Shown: positions 15,297 through 22,253 of the stretch, piece after piece
How the letters are laid out: each line of letters begins with the position of its first letter
Numbering within the stretch: position 1 is the stretch's first letter
From: GCA-2717185 sp047517345
GTDB taxonomy: Bacteria; Pseudomonadota; Alphaproteobacteria; UBA8366; GCA-2717185
Length of the DNA: 43,507 nucleotides
NCBI GenBank assembly: GCA_047517345.1
Contig: JAKZTB010000301.1
Location: 1 to 43,507 of the forward strand
Reading direction: 5' to 3'
Made by a program: the position numbers and the translations under genes
The notes under the pieces: model-generated
The model's database searches: none
Seen by the model: the letters and a program-made list of their open reading frames with translations, nothing else
Told to the model about the DNA's origin: nothing

Positions 15297-16504
15297 AACG
15301 TTTTGCGCCTCCCGTTACGTCTGCTGCAAAAAGACCGGCGCATACCTGCAATGTCAAGCGATCCGGCGGCACTGCCACGCGGTGACGAAATCCACACCGA
15401 ATAACGTTTCATCGCAGCTCGATCCAGTTCTACGCCAAGCCCGGGACTATCAGGAGGACGAACGCCGCCATCCTTGACCCGCCAGCGATCGCCAAGAACG
15501 AGATCGTCTTCGATCCAATCGATCAACGCTTGGTTCGGCCGGTCAAGCGCGGCGCAGGCGATACCCAGATGACAGAATACAGCCCATGCGACACCCAGTT
15601 CCCAGCGCGCGCGAAGCCAGATCTTCTTGCCAAGCGCCTCGGCAACGGAAATTTGTTCCAGAAAGCCGGTAATCCCGCCGACCAGCTGCGGATCGACCAC
15701 TATCGCGTCGATCAACGGGTACCGCGCGAGGGTGTCCCTGTCGTAGCAATGGGTGGACACCGGAACGCCCGTCCGTGCGCGCACCTCTTCCATGTCGGAA
15801 AGGCTGCCGACCGGTTCCTCGATGTTGGCGAACCGTACGTCGCGAACGCCATCCAAGAACGCGAGCGCCTGATCCTTGGAAAAACCCATATTGGCGTCGA
15901 CCGCGATCTCCGTGTTCTCTCCCAAGGCGGCGCGAACGGCGCGCGCAATACCGATCTCGCAGTCTAGCGCGTGCAGGCCGATCTTGTATTCGAACAAGCC
16001 GGCGCCGGTTTCTTCAATCTGGTGTTCGGCGATTTCCGCCATACGCGATGCGAGTTGAACGCCGGTCAAGCCGGCGTGGGGATTGTCGGAATAGGCGTAG
16101 CCGCAAAACAACGCGCGTTCGCGAACGGCGCCGCCGAGCAGTTCGTAAAGCGGCTTCCCCGCCGCTTTACCGGCGATGTCCCAGAGCGCCGTATCGACCG
16201 CGGCGTAGGCGTTTCTGTGGCACAGATGTTCCGGGTAGCCGTAGTCGAACGGCTCCTTGGGAAGGCAAGCGGTGCGAACGGCCGGACGGTCTAACGCGGA
16301 CAGCCCGACAATCGAAGGGCTGAAACGGGTGCGAATAATTTCCGCCGACCAATGTTCACGCGTTTCGCCAATGCCGACGATGCCTTCATCGGTCTCAATT
16401 TCAACGATGGTGTTGTCGACGCTTTCGACGACACGTTTCGAAAAATACCCTGTCCTGGTTACCGGCACACTGACCGTATGCAGCTGGATATCGCGTATCC
16501 GCAT
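15278..16504 (-). CDS. Enolase-superfamily protein (mandelate racemase / glucarate dehydratase-like)
   Basis: A 408-residue member of the mandelate racemase/muconate lactonizing enzyme branch. The N-terminal capping domain (about 1-130) contains ALWDIAGKAAGKPLYELLGG, followed by a TIM barrel. By eye against glucarate dehydratase, FEYK keeps one lysine (K174), D203 (VDANMG) and E229 (IEEPVG) are metal ligands, but the third ligand position is H252 (STHC) and the usual catalytic histidine is R298 (WLRARWELG). The segment DSPGLGVELD closes the barrel. The last ~40 residues are Arg/Ser-rich and unlike the family, and they run 19 bases into pccA. Acid-sugar dehydration or racemisation would be the default guess, but the substitutions make the reaction uncertain. 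Confidence 0.85.
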   Translation of the reverse strand: MRIRDIQLHTVSVPVTRTGYFSKRVVESVDNTIVEIETDEGIVGIGETREHWSAEIIRTRFSPSIVGLSALDRPAVRTACLPKEPFDYGYPEHLCHRNAYAAVDTALWDIAGKAAGKPLYELLGGAVRERALFCGYAYSDNPHAGLTGVQLASRMAEIAEHQIEETGAGLFEYKIGLHALDCEIGIARAVRAALGENTEIAVDANMGFSKDQALAFLDGVRDVRFANIEEPVGSLSDMEEVRARTGVPVSTHCYDRDTLARYPLIDAIVVDPQLVGGITGFLEQISVAEALGKKIWLRARWELGVAWAVFCHLGIACAALDRPNQALIDWIEDDLVLGDRWRVKDGGVRPPDSPGLGVELDRAAMKRYSVWISSPRGSAAGSLDIAGMRRSFCSRRNGRRKTFCFRRF

Positions 16505-16579
16505 TGGCCCGTCTCGGTTAAACGAAGAGAAATAACGTAAGTCGCGCCAAACCCTTCGCTGGCGAAATTACGCGGCCGC

Positions 16580-17407
16580 CTATTTTGGCTTCCAAGCGTC
16601 GGCTCGAAGCTCGGCACCGGCAAGAACGTCCTTGCTCAGCTTACCCGCGAGAGCTTTTCGATTCACTTTCGCGGTCCAATGGCCTTGCCGGGCCGCCAAA
16701 ACCAGCCAAAACAACGCTTCCGGTTCGTTTTTTTCAATACCCTCGCCGCGTGCGTAGCGCATTCCGATATGATTCTGCGCCTTGGCATAGCCTTGTTTGG
16801 CGGCAAGGAGGAACCAGGTCGCCGCCGCTTTCGTATCGACCGCACCGGCGATGCCGTCGCGCGTGATCTTACCCATGTTGTATTGCGCCCGGTCGAACCC
16901 TTGGTTCGCCGATTTCTCGATCCAAACCCGCGCTGTCGCCTCGTCCGTCTCAACGCCGCGGCCATGCAGATAGATTTTACCGAGGACATATTGCGACCGG
17001 CTGAGGCCGAGTTCGGCCGCTTTGCTCAAATAGGCGAGACCATCCTTGTGATCGTCTTTACCGTCGACACCGAAAAGGTAGCTCGTCGCCAGATTATGCA
17101 GCGCTTCGGGAACATCCTGGGCCGCCGCTTTGCGCCACCAATGGCGCGCCTGGTCGCGGCTGGCTTTTACGCCCCGGCCCTCGTCATAGATGATCCCCAA
17201 ATTGTACTGCGCCCGTTTTACACCTTCTTCGGCCAGTTCCGCCCAGATTTTGCGCGCCATCGCGAAATCGCCTCGCTGATAGGCGGCGTAGCCATCATCG
17301 AACCGTCCAGCCTGCGCCTCCCCGGCCGCGAGCAGCGGCGCGAAAAACAAGCCCAGAACCAGGGCAGCGATAGCACTTGTGGTTCCCAACCACTGTCGGC
17401 CAATCAT
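16580..17407 (-). CDS. Sel1-repeat (SLR) protein, exported
   Basis: A 275-residue protein with a signal peptide (about 1-34, ending AQAG) followed by roughly five to six Sel1-like repeats. Recognisable units include AQYNLGIIYDEGRGV, SQYVLGKIYLHGRGV, AQYNMGKITRDGIAG and AQNHIGMRYARGEGI. These alpha-alpha solenoid repeats mediate protein contacts, here in the periplasm. The start is ATG 17407, preceded by GGGGAGGG. It lies 48 bases downstream of the mlaC-like gene on the same strand and probably shares its transcript. The binding partner is unknown. Confidence 0.88.
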   Translation of the reverse strand: MIGRQWLGTTSAIAALVLGLFFAPLLAAGEAQAGRFDDGYAAYQRGDFAMARKIWAELAEEGVKRAQYNLGIIYDEGRGVKASRDQARHWWRKAAAQDVPEALHNLATSYLFGVDGKDDHKDGLAYLSKAAELGLSRSQYVLGKIYLHGRGVETDEATARVWIEKSANQGFDRAQYNMGKITRDGIAGAVDTKAAATWFLLAAKQGYAKAQNHIGMRYARGEGIEKNEPEALFWLVLAARQGHWTAKVNRKALAGKLSKDVLAGAELRADAWKPK

Positions 17408-17455
17408 GAATCCCTCCCCGTTCGCGTTAGCCCAACGCTTTGTATTTTTGTTTTA

Positions 17456-18061
17456 CTAACCGGCTTTCGCCGGAAATTTGGTCAGTCGTGTATGCAACGC
17501 TTCGATCAACCCTTCCGGTCCGTGCTGACGCAGAACGGCCGTGTATTCCGCACGTTGTGTCGACAACATGCTGACGCCTTCGACGACGATGTCGATGACC
17601 TTGAACTCGCCCTTGAAATTTCGGACGCGCCAATCGGCACGCAGCGCGGAACTGCTTGGCTGTTTGATCAAGGTACGCACGAAAACGTCTTTCTGTCCCG
17701 CCCGGACCGTCCGGTCGATTTTGAACTCCTGACCGGTATATCCCCCGAGGCGCGCAGCATAGGATTTCAGCACCCAAGTGGAGAAAAGCTGCTGGTACTC
17801 GGCCTGTTGATCCGGCGACATCGCGTTCCAATACCGCCCGACTACGAACCGGCCGATCAATGCCATGGCGAAACCGTTTTGAAGGAGACGTTGGAACCGC
17901 TCTTCCCGTTCTTCCAGTGTTGCGTTTTCGTCCCGGAGAACGACAAGCGCCCTATCGGCCAATGCTTTAATAAAACCAGCCTCGTTTGCGAATGCCGGCC
18001 GAATAAACGCAATACCGACAAGGATCGCGCAGAGGATCAATTTGCACACGCTGGCACGCAT
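17456..18061 (-). CDS. mlaC: MlaC/Ttg2D-family phospholipid-binding protein
   Basis: A 201-residue periplasmic protein of the MlaC (Ttg2D, toluene tolerance) family, which carries phospholipids between the outer-membrane MlaA complex and the inner-membrane MlaFEDB transporter. A signal peptide (about 1-25, AFAN cleavage) precedes the domain. Family hallmarks are FQRLLQNGFAMALIGRFVVGRYW, QQAEYQQLFSTWVLKSYAARLGGY, and KGEFKVIDIVVEGVSML near the C-terminus. I chose ATG 18061, with GGGAG 6 bases upstream; ATG 18088 lacks support. No mlaA, mlaD, mlaE or mlaF gene is adjacent, so it is an orphan here, paired only with the Sel1 protein gene. Confidence 0.9.
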   Translation of the reverse strand: MRASVCKLILCAILVGIAFIRPAFANEAGFIKALADRALVVLRDENATLEEREERFQRLLQNGFAMALIGRFVVGRYWNAMSPDQQAEYQQLFSTWVLKSYAARLGGYTGQEFKIDRTVRAGQKDVFVRTLIKQPSSSALRADWRVRNFKGEFKVIDIVVEGVSMLSTQRAEYTAVLRQHGPEGLIEALHTRLTKFPAKAG

Positions 18062-18283
18062 TGCACACTCCCACCCGAACATCGGCATTAGAGCACGTTG
18101 CGCTCAAAAAAACCGATGCGCTAACGAATTATCTCCGGTTACCGTTCCGACGGCAACCAGTTGCCTTGCAAATTTGCCGGACTTGAACACGTTGCCAAGC
18201 GTCGCCACATCTCGGAGTAGATGAGCGGCGCGGATTAAGGCCGCCAAACAGTATCGCAAAACTAAAAATGGAGCGCCATCGTC

Positions 18284-18598
18284 ATGGCCGAGCAAATCAC
18301 CGACGGCGCCAGTTCCGAAGCGAAGACGTCGCACTACAAGGACCGGGAAACCTGGATCCGCGGTCTTTTCATGCTGTTGTTCGTGGCAATCTACAATGTC
18401 GCCGCCGTGCTTATCGGCGCCGTTGCGACGCTGCAGTTTGCGTGGAAATTGATCAGTGGTGAGCCGAACCCTCGGTTATCTTCATTCGGTGAGGATTTAA
18501 GCCGCTATTTCTACCAGATCCTGCGGTTCCTCACCTTCAATACGGACGACAAGCCGTTTCCGTTCGAGGAATGGCCCTCGCACCCACCGTCGAGTTAA
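18284..18598 (+). CDS. DUF4389 domain-containing membrane protein
   Basis: A 104-residue membrane protein of the DUF4389 family. One or two hydrophobic helices occupy about residues 26-60, followed by the conserved segments GEPNPRLSSFGEDLSRYFYQILRFLTFNT and KPFPFEEWP. The N-terminus is short and polar. Function of the family is unknown. It is divergent from the mlaC-like gene (222-base gap) and convergent with threonine aldolase (20-base gap). A shared divergent promoter region with mlaC might hint at an envelope role, but this is inference. Confidence 0.88.
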   Translation: MAEQITDGASSEAKTSHYKDRETWIRGLFMLLFVAIYNVAAVLIGAVATLQFAWKLISGEPNPRLSSFGEDLSRYFYQILRFLTFNTDDKPFPFEEWPSHPPSS

Positions 18599-18618
18599 AC
18601 TAACGCGCCGCTGCCGCA

Positions 18619-19674
18619 TTACGCAGTGTGTGACGCCTGCATCACCACTTCCCGCACGGCCTCAGCGGCTTTCGCGATCTGATCGCGGGAGACATCAAGA
18701 TGCGTGACGACGCGCATCCTGTATCGGTCGTTCTCGCCGATGCGCACGCCGTGGTCGAGCAGCCGCTCATGCAGCTCCGCTGCCGTCATACCGGTCTGCG
18801 ATACGTCGAAAAACACCATATTGGTCTCGATTCTGTCCGGCTCGACGCGGATGCCTGGAAGGTTCGCGATACTATCGGCAAAAAACTGCGCGTTTTCGTG
18901 ATCTTCCGCCATGCGCTCAACATGATGTTCCAACGCATGAACGCCTGCCGCAGCAATCGAGCCCGACTGGCGCATCGCACCGCCCATCCGCTGCTTCCAT
19001 TGCCAGGCCTGTTCGATAAAGTCTGCGCTTCCCGCGAGGACGGCGCCGACCGGGCATCCGAGCCCCTTGGAAAGATCGATCCATAGAGAGTCGAACGGTT
19101 CGGCAAAGTCGCGCGCCGAAACGCCGGACGCGACGACCGCGTTCAACAGCCGCGCGCCATCCATATGAAGAATGAGACCATGCTCCTTGGCGACGTCGCC
19201 GACGGCCCGTATCGATTCCAGCGGCCAGATGGAGCCGCCGCCTGAATTGGCGGTTTGCTCGATCTCGATCATGCGCGTGCGCGGTGCGTGGCGCCGCGCC
19301 TTGCGAATGGCCGCTTCGGCCTGCTCGGCGCTGAAGATGCCGCGTTCGCCATCGATGGGCCGAAAGCTTGCACCGGCGAATACCGCGCATCCACCACCCT
19401 CGGAATTGATGATGTGGGCGGTCCGATCGGCGATAATGTCGTCGCCGGGCCGACAATGCACGAGGATTGCGATCTGATTGCACATTGTACCGGACGGCAT
19501 GAAAACCGCCGCTTCCTTGCCCAGCAACTCTGCGGTCATCTCGCAAAGACGATTGGTCGTCGGGTCTTCGTCACGCTGCTCGTCGCCGACCGGTGCGCTG
19601 GCCATCGCGTCGCGCATCGCCTGGGTCGGCCGCGTCTGGGTGTCGCTATAGAGATCGATATCGATTGTTGGCAT
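18619..19674 (-). CDS. ltaE: Low-specificity L-threonine aldolase
   Basis: A 351-residue PLP enzyme that splits threonine or allo-threonine to glycine and acetaldehyde in the cytoplasm. The start reads DLYSDTQTRPTQAM, as in the family. Other landmarks are FMPSGTMCNQIA (58-69), the PLP-stacking and binding residues in HMDGARLLNA (170-179, including D172 and R175), and the Schiff-base lysine K203 in DLSKGLGCPVG. Length is normal. It is the last gene of the long minus-strand directon, 37 bases after the 2TM protein gene with a hairpin in between. Confidence 0.93.
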   Translation of the reverse strand: MPTIDIDLYSDTQTRPTQAMRDAMASAPVGDEQRDEDPTTNRLCEMTAELLGKEAAVFMPSGTMCNQIAILVHCRPGDDIIADRTAHIINSEGGGCAVFAGASFRPIDGERGIFSAEQAEAAIRKARRHAPRTRMIEIEQTANSGGGSIWPLESIRAVGDVAKEHGLILHMDGARLLNAVVASGVSARDFAEPFDSLWIDLSKGLGCPVGAVLAGSADFIEQAWQWKQRMGGAMRQSGSIAAAGVHALEHHVERMAEDHENAQFFADSIANLPGIRVEPDRIETNMVFFDVSQTGMTAAELHERLLDHGVRIGENDRYRMRVVTHLDVSRDQIAKAAEAVREVVMQASHTA

Positions 19675-19695
19675 CGGGAAACCTTTGTTTCGGGA

Positions 19696-19713
19696 AGCGG
19701 TCGTTCGACCGCT
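19696..19713 (-). terminator. Perfect hairpin at the end of the 2TM gene
   Basis: A perfect 7-bp stem (AGCGGTC with GACCGCT, 19696-19702 and 19707-19713) with a 4-base loop begins within the stop codon of the 2TM gene. The minus strand then reads TCCCG, with no T-run, so it is either a weak terminator or an RNA-stability hairpin separating pccB-2TM from ltaE. Confidence 0.35.
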
Positions 19714-19924
19714 ATTTATTCAAGAATACGTCGAAAAGACCCATGACGTAAGCCACATGTAGCGCCAAAATCGCCCCCCAGCCGACCACCGGCAGGACGA
19801 ACCACGCGATCTCCGGGCTGGTCGCCATATTGACGCCGAATGCAATGCCGCCGATCGCAAAATAGGCAATGAGGTGGATCGCGAAACCGCGCAAACGCGC
19901 TTTGGCCCGGTTTGCGTCCGACAT
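19712..19924 (-). CDS. 2TM domain-containing small membrane protein
   Basis: A 70-residue protein with two hydrophobic helices (about 12-32 and 40-62) and a basic N-terminus (ANRAKARLRGFAIHLIAYF), matching the 2TM domain pattern found alone or fused to histidine kinases. The second helix contains WGAILALHVAYVMG, with a histidine typical of the family. I chose ATG 19924 because it gives the normal short N-terminus; longer frames run into pccB. It lies 11 bases after pccB and is probably co-transcribed. Function is unknown. Confidence 0.75.
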   Translation of the reverse strand: MSDANRAKARLRGFAIHLIAYFAIGGIAFGVNMATSPEIAWFVLPVVGWGAILALHVAYVMGLFDVFLNK

Positions 19925-19935
19925 AGACCGCCGCC

Positions 19936-21468
19936 TCAAAGCGGGATGTTGTCGTGTTTCTTCCAAGGGTTCTCGAGCTGTTTGTCACGCAGCATTCGCA
20001 ACGCCCGGCAAAGCCTGCGCCGCGTGTTCCGCGGGAGGATTATATCGTCGATAAAGCCGAGCGATCCGGCGACGAAGGGGTTGGCGAATTTCGACTGATA
20101 TTCTTCGGTGCGTTGGGCGATCTTGTCGGCATCGCCGAGATCGGCCCGGAAAATTATCTCGACCGCACCCTTCGATCCCATCACGGCGATTTCGGCACTG
20201 GGCCACGCATAGTTCACGTCGCCGCGCAAATGTTTCGAACTCATGACGTCATAGGCGCCGCCATAGGCTTTGCGGGTAATCAAGGTCACTTTGGGTACCG
20301 TCGCTTCGGCAAAGGCGAACAACAGTTTGGCGCCATGTTTGATGATACCGCCATACTCCTGACTGGTCCCCGGCAGGAAACCCGGTACATCGACGAAAGT
20401 CAGAATCGGAATGTTAAAGCAGTCGCAGAACCGCACGAACCGCGCGGCCTTTCGCGACGATGCGATGTCGAGGCAGCCGGCGAGCACCATCGGCTGGTTG
20501 GCGACGATACCGACGGTCGAGCCTTCCATGCGCGCCAGACCGATGACGATGTTGCCGGCGTAATCCGGCTGCAGTTCGAAGAAGTCGCCTTCGTCGACGA
20601 CTTTCTCAATCAGTTCCTTCATATCGTAGGGTTTGTTCGGATTGGCCGGGACCAGCGTATCGAGCGAGATCTCAACCCGGTCGATGGGATCGTCCGTCGG
20701 CAATACCGGTGGTTTCTCGCGGTTCGACGACGGCAACAGATCGATGAACCGGCGCAGTTGCAGCAAGGCCTCGACATCGTTCTCGAACGCCAGATCGGCA
20801 ACGCCGGAGCGGCTCGTATGGGTCGCCGCGCCGCCCAATTCCTCTTGGCTGACCTCCTCATGCGTCACCGTTTTCACCACGTCGGGGCCGGTCACGAACA
20901 TGTAGGAACTGTCTTTGACCATGAAGATAAAATCGGTCATGGCGGGCGAATACACCGCGCCCCCCGCACAGGGCCCCATGATCAGCGACACCTGCGGAAT
21001 TACACCCGACGCCAGCACATTGCGCTGAAATACATCCGCGTAACCCGCAAGCGACGCGACCCCTTCCTGGATCCGAGCGCCTCCCGAATCGTTGAGACCG
21101 ATGACCGGCGCACCGACCTTCATCGCCTGATCCATGATCTTGCAAATCTTGCGAGCATGCGCCGCTGACAGCGAACCGCCGAACACCGTAAAGTCCTGGC
21201 TGAAGACAAATACCAGGCGCCCGTTGACTGCACCGTGTCCGGTTACAACGCCATCGCCGGGTATCTTCTGGTCGGCCATGCCGAAATCGTTGATTTCGTG
21301 TTCGACGAACATGTCCCATTCTTCAAAGGACTCTTCGTCGAGAAAAACGTCGATACGCTCCCGCGCCGTCAGCTTCCCCTTGGCGTGTTGGGTGTCGATC
21401 CGGTGCTGGCCGCCGCCCAGGCGGGCGGCCTCGCGCTTGACTTCCAGTTGGCGGATTATGTCGGACAT
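19936..21468 (-). CDS. pccB: Propionyl-CoA carboxylase beta subunit
   Basis: The 510-residue carboxyltransferase subunit that turns propionyl-CoA into methylmalonyl-CoA using carboxybiotin from PccA. The first crotonase half has NDSGGARIQEG (126-136) and the oxyanion motif GPCAGGAVYSPA (165-176); the second has FVDVPGFLPGTSQEYGGIIKHGAKL and KAYGGAYDVMSSKHLRGD, typical of PccB. I chose ATG 21468, which gives the standard length and N-terminus MSDIIRQLEVKR; ATG 21492 adds eight residues. pccA is 4.6 kb away rather than adjacent, and no epimerase or methylmalonyl-CoA mutase gene is in the window. Confidence 0.95.
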   Translation of the reverse strand: MSDIIRQLEVKREAARLGGGQHRIDTQHAKGKLTARERIDVFLDEESFEEWDMFVEHEINDFGMADQKIPGDGVVTGHGAVNGRLVFVFSQDFTVFGGSLSAAHARKICKIMDQAMKVGAPVIGLNDSGGARIQEGVASLAGYADVFQRNVLASGVIPQVSLIMGPCAGGAVYSPAMTDFIFMVKDSSYMFVTGPDVVKTVTHEEVSQEELGGAATHTSRSGVADLAFENDVEALLQLRRFIDLLPSSNREKPPVLPTDDPIDRVEISLDTLVPANPNKPYDMKELIEKVVDEGDFFELQPDYAGNIVIGLARMEGSTVGIVANQPMVLAGCLDIASSRKAARFVRFCDCFNIPILTFVDVPGFLPGTSQEYGGIIKHGAKLLFAFAEATVPKVTLITRKAYGGAYDVMSSKHLRGDVNYAWPSAEIAVMGSKGAVEIIFRADLGDADKIAQRTEEYQSKFANPFVAGSLGFIDDIILPRNTRRRLCRALRMLRDKQLENPWKKHDNIPL

Positions 21469-21545
21469 CGGGAACCTCTGAATTTCCACCAAAATCGCAT
21501 TCGCCGGGTCTTACGGCAAGCGTAAGCAGCCCGGGAAATCGGTAT

Positions 21546-22250
21546 TCAACTGCGCTTCGGCAAGGCAAATCCGAGAAAACGGGCAGCCGCGGCAATCTCC
21601 GCCCCGATCGACTCCCACCGGGCAACAGCCTCCGGGTCTTCACCCCAATTCTCCGCCTGAAATGTTTCGTCGAGCAGGCTCGCCGCTGCCGCCTCTTCGG
21701 CGCCTATACGGCCCTCCGCCACGGCGAGCGCCAATACGATGGAACCCGATGTCGTCGTCAAGCTGTGCAGCCCCGACAAAGCGAAGTCGTTCTGCGTGGC
21801 AATCGCAGCGCGCAGCGCGGCGACCGAAGCCCCCTCCTGTGCCACGGGCGTTATCGCGCTCGTCACGTTGAGGCTCGCGCCGTACCGTTCGGCGGCCCAG
21901 TCCAGCAGAGGCTGCCATGTGACATTTTGCCTTTCGGCCAGCTCTTCGGGTGTGTCGCTGCGATAACAAAGCAGGTCCGTCTCGGCGTAAGCCGCGATCT
22001 CGCTGACGACCTCGTCGTGCCGGGGCCGAATGCGATCGATTGCCGAATTCGCGAACCGGGTCATCGGCATGCTCTCCGGTTCGACTTCTTCAGACTGTGC
22101 CTGCCATTCGGCGGCGACCTCTTCGGCAATCCGCCGCGACGGCAATTCCAACGCTTCCCGACCTGGCGTACGGATCGGGCGCCCATCGAGCGCCACGGAA
22201 AAAAGCCCGTCTTCTTCGGCAACGGACACCTCGCGATAGAAGCGTCTCAC
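21546..22250 (-). CDS. ATP12 family F1-ATPase assembly chaperone
   Basis: A 234-residue homolog of ATP12, the chaperone that binds the F1 alpha subunit during ATP synthase assembly in mitochondria and Alphaproteobacteria. The N-terminal RRFYREVSVAE and LDGRPIRTPGREALELPSRRIAEEVAAEWQAQ are characteristic, as are PMTRFANSAIDRI and ETDLLCYR with the conserved acidic/aromatic residues, and the central WQPLLDWAAERYG. The start codon is GTG 22250, 3 bases after the asmA stop, implying translational coupling. It sits between asmA and pccB on the same strand. ATP synthase genes are not in the window. Confidence 0.93.
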   Translation of the reverse strand: MRRFYREVSVAEEDGLFSVALDGRPIRTPGREALELPSRRIAEEVAAEWQAQSEEVEPESMPMTRFANSAIDRIRPRHDEVVSEIAAYAETDLLCYRSDTPEELAERQNVTWQPLLDWAAERYGASLNVTSAITPVAQEGASVAALRAAIATQNDFALSGLHSLTTTSGSIVLALAVAEGRIGAEEAAAASLLDETFQAENWGEDPEAVARWESIGAEIAAAARFLGFALPKRS

Positions 22251-22253
22251 GCT

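Noticed and set aside
15278..15440. Frameshift at the 3' end of the enolase-family gene
   Set aside because: I translated the neighbouring frame by eye and it gave no family-like continuation and soon hit a stop, so a simple stop loss or natural extension is more likely than a sequencing frameshift.
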